20,216 nucleotides of DNA. Origin: CAYLPU01 sp964385635 (GTDB lineage Bacteria > Chloroflexota > Anaerolineae > B4-G1). Below are positions 13,294-20,216 of this stretch, one piece after another; position 1 is the stretch's first letter, and each line of letters starts with the position of its first letter. The position numbers were made by a program, and so were the translations under genes. Under the pieces are notes generated by a model. The model saw only the letters and a list, made by a program, of their open reading frames with translations. It had not been told where the DNA came from and did no database searches. The DNA is taken from contig CAYLPU010000095.1 in NCBI GenBank assembly GCA_964385635.1, positions 1-20,216 of the forward strand, in the 5' to 3' direction.

Positions 13294-14055
13294 ATGTTCA
13301 ATTTCACCATAGACAAGCAAAACCCAATACCCTACTACTACCAAATAGAAGAATGGATTCGGGGGCTGATTGCCAGTGGCCAACTGAAGCCCGGCGATAT
13401 GTTGCCCCCCGAGGTTAGATTGAGCGAGCAACTGGAAGTCAGCACCCTCACTGTGCGGCAAGCGCTTGGAAACCTCGCGAACGAGGGCCTGTTGATCCGC
13501 AAGCGCGCAAAAGGCACCTTCGTCGCCCCCCATAGAAGCCAGGTTCCCTTCACGAAAGATAGCCTGCGTAGCATGACCAAGGAAGCGGAGGCCGAAGGCC
13601 TGACTCTCCGCAGCCGTGTACTGGCCCAGGAGGTGGTGCCCGCCACAGGCGAGATCATGCGCGAACTGCATCTGGCCTGGGGCGACAAGGTCATACTCAT
13701 TCGTCGCGTGCGCTCGGCTAAGGAGGTACCTATCGTCATAGAAACCTGTTACTTCCCCTACCGACGTTTCCCCGAACTGCTCACCATGGATCTGACCGAC
13801 CGGTCTATATATGAGATCCTGGATAAGGAGTACAACGCGCTACCTCAGGAGGCACTGGACAGTTTCATCGCGAGCGTGGCCACTGCGGATGAAGCAAGCC
13901 TGCTGGAAATAAATGAGGGTGCTCCTGTGATGCGTTACAAGCGTACAGCAACAGACAGCAGCAGCCAGCCGATGGAGCTCACCAAGGCCGTTTTCCGCGC
14001 TGACCGTTACCGGTTTGTCACCCGACTCCGGCGCTCTACCCCGGAGGAACAGTGA
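13294..14055 (+). CDS. GntR-family regulator, HutC/FarR type with UTRA domain
   Basis: Protein of 253 aa. The amino part (residues 10-75) is a GntR winged helix: PIPYYYQIEEWIRGLIASGQLKPGDMLPPEVRLSEQLEVSTLTVRQALGNL, in shortened view, then EGLLIRKRAKGTFV. The rest is a UTRA ligand-binding domain with VILIRRVRSAKEVPIVIETCYFPY, SIYEILDKEYNALP and a late GAPVMRYKRTATDSS. This group responds to small effectors such as amino sugars, histidine products or fatty acids. It is the first gene of a three-gene operon behind palindromes at 13214-13248, so probably autoregulated. The lyase starts 22 nt after its stop. The effector may be a product of the lyase/AOR reactions, which is an inference. Confidence 0.9.
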   Translation: MFNFTIDKQNPIPYYYQIEEWIRGLIASGQLKPGDMLPPEVRLSEQLEVSTLTVRQALGNLANEGLLIRKRAKGTFVAPHRSQVPFTKDSLRSMTKEAEAEGLTLRSRVLAQEVVPATGEIMRELHLAWGDKVILIRRVRSAKEVPIVIETCYFPYRRFPELLTMDLTDRSIYEILDKEYNALPQEALDSFIASVATADEASLLEINEGAPVMRYKRTATDSSSQPMELTKAVFRADRYRFVTRLRRSTPEEQ

Positions 14056-14077
14056 CAAGACCCAAAGGAGGAAGAGT

Positions 14078-15475
14078 ATGGATATCAACGAATTCATGGA
14101 AGAGTTGGAGCGCTCTATCAGGCCATATAAGGACGATTTTACCACCTACTCCCATATCCCCCAGGTCGGCCGCGACAGGGAAGAGATCATCAAGGAAATG
14201 GAAAAATTCAATTCCCTGGAGGAGTCGAAGTGGAAAGATGGTTTCGTTTCGGGGACTGTGTACCACGGTGATAGCAAGCACATAGATTTTCAAAACAAGG
14301 TGTATGCCATCAATTCGCAGAGCAATCCCATGCATTTCGATGTGTGGCCCAGTACCGTGAAGTTCGAGGCGGAAGTGGTGGCGATGACGGCCAACATGCT
14401 GGGCGCAGACAAGACCGATGATGAGATCGTCGGGACCGTTTCGTCGGGTGGGACGGAGAGCATCCTGCTGGCCATGAAGACCTATCGAGACTGGGCCAGA
14501 GATAAAAAATGGATCACCAAGCCGGAAATGGTCGTCCCTTCCACTGCCCATGCAGCATTCGACAAGGCGGCTCAGTTTTTCAACATCAAGATAATCCACG
14601 TCCCAATAGGCGACGACTTCAGGGCCGATGTAGAGGCAACCCGAAAGGCCATTACCAAGAACACCATCGTCATCGTGGGATCGGCGCCTCCGTTTCCCCA
14701 CGGCATCGTTGACCCCATCGAGGAACTGTCCGAACTGGCGAGGGAGAAAGGCATCGGTTTTCACACAGATGCCTGTCTGGGGGGATTCATGCTCCCCTGG
14801 GCAGAAAAACTGGGCTACGCCGTGCCGCCATTCAATTTTAGATTGCCCGGCGTGACCTCTATGTCAGCCGATACACACAAATACGGATATGCCGCCAAGG
14901 GTTCGTCGGTTGTTCTGTACCGCGGTTCGGAACTGCGTCGCTACCAGTACTTCATGACAACGGATTGGCCAGGCGGACTGTATCTCTCCCCAACACTCGC
15001 CGGAAGTCGCCCCGGCGCCCTGAGCGCCGAGTGCTGGGCGGCCATGGTGTCCATAGGGGAACAGGGGTACATGGAGGCCACAAAGAGAATACTGGAAACG
15101 GCTTCGTTTATCAAAAAGGAGATAGCGAAGATTCCAGAACTCCATGTGCTCGGAGACCCGCTATGGGACATCGCCTTTGCGTCGGATACGTTAGATGTCT
15201 ACGCGATCTCAGATCGTATGAGCAAGAAGAAATGGGGCTTGAACGGTCTCCAACAACCCCCCTGTCTCCATATCTGCTTGACCTTGAGACACACTCAGCC
15301 AGGTGTGGCGGAAAAGTTCATCGAAGATCTGAAAGAAGCCGTAGAGTACGTCAAGGCGAATCCGGACGTGCAGGGGAGTATGGGACCCGTGTACGGCATG
15401 GCCGGCAACATTGCCCTTAGTGGCGCAGTACGTGAAATCATGAAAGAGCTCTTGGACCTGGTGTACAAAGTGTGA
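14078..15475 (+). CDS. sphingosine-1-phosphate-lyase-like PLP-dependent enzyme
   Basis: Fold-type I PLP enzyme of 465 aa, group II decarboxylase superfamily. The sequence follows eukaryotic S1P lyase closely, as I recall it: SNPMHFDVWPSTVKFEAEVV, SSGGTESILLAMKTYRDWA, STAHAAFDKAAQFFNIKI (H158 stacks on PLP), PPFPHGIVDPIEELS, TDACLGGF (D231), SADTHKYGYAAKGSS with Schiff-base K268, and TDWPGGLYLSPTLAGSRPG. S1P lyase cleaves a long-chain-base phosphate to a fatty aldehyde and phosphoethanolamine. There is no amino-terminal membrane anchor, so it is probably cytosolic. ATG 14078 follows AAAGGAGG; the frame upstream overlaps GntR and is ignored. A different phosphorylated amine or amino acid substrate cannot be excluded. 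The AOR follows 86 bp later. Confidence 0.85.
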   Translation: MDINEFMEELERSIRPYKDDFTTYSHIPQVGRDREEIIKEMEKFNSLEESKWKDGFVSGTVYHGDSKHIDFQNKVYAINSQSNPMHFDVWPSTVKFEAEVVAMTANMLGADKTDDEIVGTVSSGGTESILLAMKTYRDWARDKKWITKPEMVVPSTAHAAFDKAAQFFNIKIIHVPIGDDFRADVEATRKAITKNTIVIVGSAPPFPHGIVDPIEELSELAREKGIGFHTDACLGGFMLPWAEKLGYAVPPFNFRLPGVTSMSADTHKYGYAAKGSSVVLYRGSELRRYQYFMTTDWPGGLYLSPTLAGSRPGALSAECWAAMVSIGEQGYMEATKRILETASFIKKEIAKIPELHVLGDPLWDIAFASDTLDVYAISDRMSKKKWGLNGLQQPPCLHICLTLRHTQPGVAEKFIEDLKEAVEYVKANPDVQGSMGPVYGMAGNIALSGAVREIMKELLDLVYKV

Positions 15476-15561
15476 CCCGTCCCAAATAGGAACAAGAAGA
15501 GGGCTCTTCATCAATGAGAATGAGGTAGGCGCTGCAAGCGTTCACAAAAACGGGAGGAAAC

Positions 15562-17382
15562 ATGGCTGGAGGTTGGCAAGGAAAGTTACTGACAATTGAT
15601 CTCACATCTGGCGACATCGGTGTGGTCACCCCGGATCCCGATCTCTATCGGCTGTACATCGGCGGTGTCGGCTTGGCTGCAAGAATGCTGTACGATAGAA
15701 TACCGCCGGATGCGAACCCGCTTGGACCAGAGAATGTATTGGGGATCTTCACAGGGCCGATGACCGGTACGCGTTTCCCCGGGTGTGGGCGTGTGGCAAC
15801 TTGTGCCCTGTCACCCCTTACCGGAGGATGGGGCCAGTCCCTCATGGGAGGCTACCTTGGGGTGGCGTTAAAGCGAGCCGGCTGGGATGGTATTCTCCTC
15901 AGCGGGGCCGCCAAGACCCCCATCTATCTGCTGGTTGAGGACGGCGGGACCCAGATCGTTGACGCGTCCGACCTCTGGGGGCTGGACACTTATGAAACCG
16001 AAGCGGTCCTGCGCGAGCGACACCCTCGCTTTGAGGTGGCCTCTATCGGCCCAGCAGGTGAGAACTTGTGTCCGATGTCGGGCGTGGCGCACCGCCGCGG
16101 GGAATTTTCCGGGCGATGCGGTATGGGGGCCGTCCTGGGCTCAAAGAAGGTCAAAGCCGTGGTCGTTCGTGGAAACAGCAAGGTCAATGTGGCTGATCGT
16201 CATGCCTTTGCCGACCTGATATCGAGGCACGCGGAGATTCTAGAGACGCACCCTCAGACCCAGCCGTACTCAGAGCAAGGCACGGCAAGCGTGGCAAAGA
16301 TATCCATGACGATGGGTGACATGCCGGTGAGGAACTGGTCGGGTGAAACCTGGCAGGAGGGCGCTGACAGCCTGAGCGGCGACGCAATCGTGTCGCAGAT
16401 TCTGGTCAAGCGAGAGGGTTGTTACGCCTGCCCCATCCGCTGTAAGGGCATCGTCAGCGTGGACGAGGAAGGCATCCACGTGGAGGAAGGCCCCGGTCCA
16501 GAATATGAGACCCTGGGTAGCATGGGAACGTTGCTTCTCCACGGAAACCTGGCTGGCGTCGCCAAAGCCAACGAACTGTGCAACCGGCTTGGCCTGGACA
16601 CCATCAGCACAGGCTCTGCAATTGCCTGGGCGATGGAGGCTTTCGAGCGAGGCGTCCTGACAACCGCCGACACCAATGGCCTGGAACTCACCTGGGGAAA
16701 CACCGAGACCATCCTCAAGACAATCGAGGCGATAGGGCGTGTCGGAGAGGGTCTGGGGTCGCTTCTCGCGATGGGCAGTCGCAAAGCCGCCGAGAAGATT
16801 GGCCAGGGCAGCGAGGAATATGCGATAAACGTCAAGGGGCTGGATCTTGCAATGCATCACCCCCGGGTATTCCACGGCCTGGCACTGACCTACGCGTTCC
16901 TGCCGCATGGCGCTTCACATATGGAGGGGGGCTTCAACCAGCGCGGGTCAAAGACATCGGTCGAAAAATTCGTCAACGAGACAATCGAGAGCATCAGAGT
17001 GAGCACGATAGGTAACGCGGGGATCTTTTGCGCTTTCACAGCAAGCGGGGCCCCCATGCAGTTCGTGGCCGACTTGCTGGAGAGCGTGACCGGCGAGTCG
17101 TTCACTGAGGGCAGCCTGCGAGAGTATGCCGATCGCGACTATCTGGTGCGCTATGCGTTCAACTTGAGAGCGGGACGCACACCTGCAGCCAACGTGCTGC
17201 CGGAGCGGATTCTGAAGCAGATGGAGGAACGCGAACCGCGCTGGGCAACCGATTGGCCGCTCGCCGTATCGGCGTACTATAGGGCACGCGGTTTCGATGA
17301 AAAAGGCCACCCGACGGCAGAGTCACTGCGTGCCGCAGGTCTCGACGACGTAGTTGCGGACATGGCGCTTTGGAACCGCTAA
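15562..17382 (+). CDS. aldehyde ferredoxin oxidoreductase, tungsten type
   Basis: Tungstopterin enzyme of 606 aa, the usual AOR length, oxidising an aldehyde to the acid with ferredoxin as acceptor, or the reverse. The amino domain begins GWQGKLLTIDLTSGDI and holds YIGGVGLAARMLYD and FTGPMTGTRFPGCGRVA. The [4Fe-4S] ligands are C287-x2-C290-x3-C294 (CYACPIRC) and C490 (GNAGIFCAF), almost exactly the Pyrococcus furiosus AOR positions. E314 (GPEYET) and H449 (LPHG) match its proposed catalytic Glu and His to within one residue. ATG 15562 follows GGGAGG. Behind a lyase that makes a fatty aldehyde, it is the likely aldehyde sink. It needs W and pterin cofactor supply from elsewhere. Confidence 0.93.
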   Translation: MAGGWQGKLLTIDLTSGDIGVVTPDPDLYRLYIGGVGLAARMLYDRIPPDANPLGPENVLGIFTGPMTGTRFPGCGRVATCALSPLTGGWGQSLMGGYLGVALKRAGWDGILLSGAAKTPIYLLVEDGGTQIVDASDLWGLDTYETEAVLRERHPRFEVASIGPAGENLCPMSGVAHRRGEFSGRCGMGAVLGSKKVKAVVVRGNSKVNVADRHAFADLISRHAEILETHPQTQPYSEQGTASVAKISMTMGDMPVRNWSGETWQEGADSLSGDAIVSQILVKREGCYACPIRCKGIVSVDEEGIHVEEGPGPEYETLGSMGTLLLHGNLAGVAKANELCNRLGLDTISTGSAIAWAMEAFERGVLTTADTNGLELTWGNTETILKTIEAIGRVGEGLGSLLAMGSRKAAEKIGQGSEEYAINVKGLDLAMHHPRVFHGLALTYAFLPHGASHMEGGFNQRGSKTSVEKFVNETIESIRVSTIGNAGIFCAFTASGAPMQFVADLLESVTGESFTEGSLREYADRDYLVRYAFNLRAGRTPAANVLPERILKQMEEREPRWATDWPLAVSAYYRARGFDEKGHPTAESLRAAGLDDVVADMALWNR

Positions 17383-17429
17383 CAGGAAGATAGCAAGCAA
17401 CGGACGGCAGACCGTTCCGCCGATAGGGC

Positions 17430-17458
17430 TTTTCAGAACCCCTTCTCTATGGTACACT
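17430..17458 (+). promoter_or_regulatory. possible promoter of pyrK
   Basis: TTTTCA (17430-17435), 17-bp spacer, TACACT (17453-17458) with TG one base upstream (extended -10). The start would be about 30 nt before the pyrK GTG. It would let pyrK be transcribed apart from the AOR operon. Only a moderate match. Confidence 0.4.
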
Positions 17459-17494
17459 TCCCGCCTGAGACATAGGCGAGGAAGGAGCCGCAGA

Positions 17495-18280
17495 GTGACC
17501 CTGCCACAGACCGTCCACATCCGCGACGTCCGGGATGAAACCCGCACCATCCGCACCTTCATCCTGGATGCTGAGTTGCCAGAGGCAGAACCGGGGCAGT
17601 TCGTCATGCTCTGGCTGCCCGGCGTGGACGAAAAGCCCATCTCCATCGCCCACCCCACCCCGCTTATGCTGACCGTCGCCCGCGTGGGACCCTTCAGCAC
17701 GGCGCTACACCGGCGGGGCGTGGGCAACCGTGTGGGTTGGCGCGGTCCCTATGGTTGCGGGTTCTCACTACGCGAAGACCGACAGGCGCTGTTGGTGGCC
17801 GGCGGCTACGGCGCGGCCCCGCTCTACTTCCTCGCCACCCAGGCCATCGCGCGCTCCATCCCCACCACCGTCGCCCTCGGCGCTCGCACGGCCGGCGACC
17901 TGATCTACACCGACCGTTTCCGCGACCTGGGCGTCCAACTCCTAATCGCCACCGACGACGGTTCCGAAGGCTACAAAGGCTACGTCACCGATGCCATCCT
18001 GCAATCCGCAATCAGCAATCCGCAACTCGCAATCTACGGTTGCGGCCCCGAACTGATGCTCGTCGCCCTCCACCGGTTGTGCCGTGAACGTGACATTGCC
18101 GGTCAATTGAGCGTGGAACGGTACATGAAATGTGGCTTCGGCATCTGCGGGCAGTGTGCCCTGGATGGACTGCTCGTCTGCCAGGACGGACCGGTGTTCG
18201 ACGTGGAGCAACTGGACGGCCTGCGCGACTTCGGCCACACCCACCGCAGCGCCACCGGCCGCCGCCTACCCATCCGATGA
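17495..18280 (+). CDS. pyrK: dihydroorotate dehydrogenase electron-transfer subunit
   Basis: FAD and [2Fe-2S] partner of class 1B PyrD, passing electrons from FMN to NAD. The protein has 261 aa. It has the ferredoxin-reductase layout: a beta-barrel with GQFVMLWLPGVDEKPISIAH (FAD), VAGGYGAAPLYFLA (NAD domain), YGCGPELMLVAL, then the cluster ligands C213-x4-C218-x2-C221-x7-C229 in MKCGFGICGQCALDGLLVC, followed by QDGPVF. GTG 17495 follows GGAG; the frame upstream is unconserved and overlaps the AOR end. Near residues 169-180 a short repeat is translated in frame. It lies 4.8 kb from pyrD, separated by the antitoxin region and the GntR-lyase-AOR operon. A related NAD(P)-ferredoxin reductase subunit is the main alternative. 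Confidence 0.87.
   Translation: MTLPQTVHIRDVRDETRTIRTFILDAELPEAEPGQFVMLWLPGVDEKPISIAHPTPLMLTVARVGPFSTALHRRGVGNRVGWRGPYGCGFSLREDRQALLVAGGYGAAPLYFLATQAIARSIPTTVALGARTAGDLIYTDRFRDLGVQLLIATDDGSEGYKGYVTDAILQSAISNPQLAIYGCGPELMLVALHRLCRERDIAGQLSVERYMKCGFGICGQCALDGLLVCQDGPVFDVEQLDGLRDFGHTHRSATGRRLPIR
18001..18034. repeat. in-frame GCAATCCGCAATCA-type tandem repeat in pyrK
   Basis: Units gcaatcc, gcaatca, gcaatcc, gcaactc, gcaatc run in tandem in pyrK and encode QSAISNPQLAI just before the YGCGP motif. From memory, this is a familiar intergenic microsatellite (SAIRNPQ when translated). Here it forms a surface-loop-sized insertion without breaking the frame. Confidence 0.6.
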
Positions 18281-18298
18281 CCAATACCCAATACCCAG
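18281..18298. repeat. CCAATAC tandem repeat between convergent pyrK and lepA
   Basis: Two and a half ccaatac units sit in the 36-bp gap between the convergent stops of pyrK and lepA. No hairpin with T-run was found, so how the two transcripts end is not visible. Confidence 0.5.
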
Positions 18299-18316
18299 CC
18301 CAGTCACCCCAACGCC

Positions 18317-20119
<1,803 letters not shown>

Positions 20120-20216
20120 CAATTCCCCCTTTCTATTCACGGCACCGCTAGCCGGAGGTCTCCAACACCGCAGGGGCTGCCTCAGAGGCACCCGCGGGCA
20201 GCGACACGACAAAGCG

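Noticed and set aside
15500..15515. AAGAG-GG-CTCTT hairpin between lyase and AOR as a terminator
   Set aside because: Five-base stem, tiny loop and no T-run; the 86-bp gap otherwise looks like an ordinary operon spacer with GGGAGG before the AOR.
17395..17420. Imperfect hairpin after the AOR stop as a terminator
   Set aside because: The stem has a bulge and is not followed directly by a T-run; the nearest T-tract is four bases, about 10 nt away.

Overview
The window reads like a chromosomal segment of a Chloroflexota (Anaerolineae-like), probably anaerobic, bacterium. The support is indirect: high GC, glycosyltransferase clusters mixed with toxin-antitoxin genes, a tungsten-type aldehyde ferredoxin oxidoreductase, and many short dispersed repeats between and inside genes. 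I cannot fix the taxonomy from the sequence alone. No rRNA, tRNA, CRISPR array or transposase gene was found.

Region 1 (about 1-9836, all minus strand) is an envelope-glycan region. Reading in the direction of transcription it holds a DUF433/DUF5615 toxin-antitoxin-like pair, a GT39 membrane glycosyltransferase, a promoter, an LPG-synthase-TM/UPF0104 membrane protein, a CDP-paratose 2-epimerase-like SDR, a DUF4258/YgiT pair, a GT4 glycosyltransferase, a DUF6922-like protein, a SAM methyltransferase, a second GT39, and perhaps the start of another gene at the window edge. Several genes overlap by 4 bp. The DUF4258 gene is broken by a MITE-like element of about 140 bp, with 17-bp terminal inverted repeats and an 11-bp target duplication. 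Excising the element restores the frame exactly.

Region 2 (9922-12664, plus strand) is the pyrimidine cluster pyrF-pyrE-pyrD. It has its own promoter and a leader of about 220 nt. The leader carries an unlisted 46-codon ORF read straight through an intrinsic terminator, which is the layout of the E. coli pyrBI attenuator. pyrF carries two in-frame insertions that look repeat-derived. The matching pyrK (dihydroorotate dehydrogenase electron-transfer subunit) lies 4.8 kb downstream at 17495.

Region 3 (12665-17382) separates pyrD from pyrK. It begins with an orphan antitoxin and a duplicated antitoxin fragment. Then comes a self-contained, visibly less GC-rich operon: a HutC/FarR-type GntR regulator with a promoter and operator-like palindromes, a soluble sphingosine-1-phosphate-lyase-like PLP enzyme, and an aldehyde ferredoxin oxidoreductase. 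The proposed joint role is cleavage of a long-chain-base phosphate to a fatty aldehyde, then ferredoxin-linked oxidation of that aldehyde. This is the most interesting system in the window.

Region 4 is pyrK (plus strand) converging on lepA (minus strand, 18317-20119).
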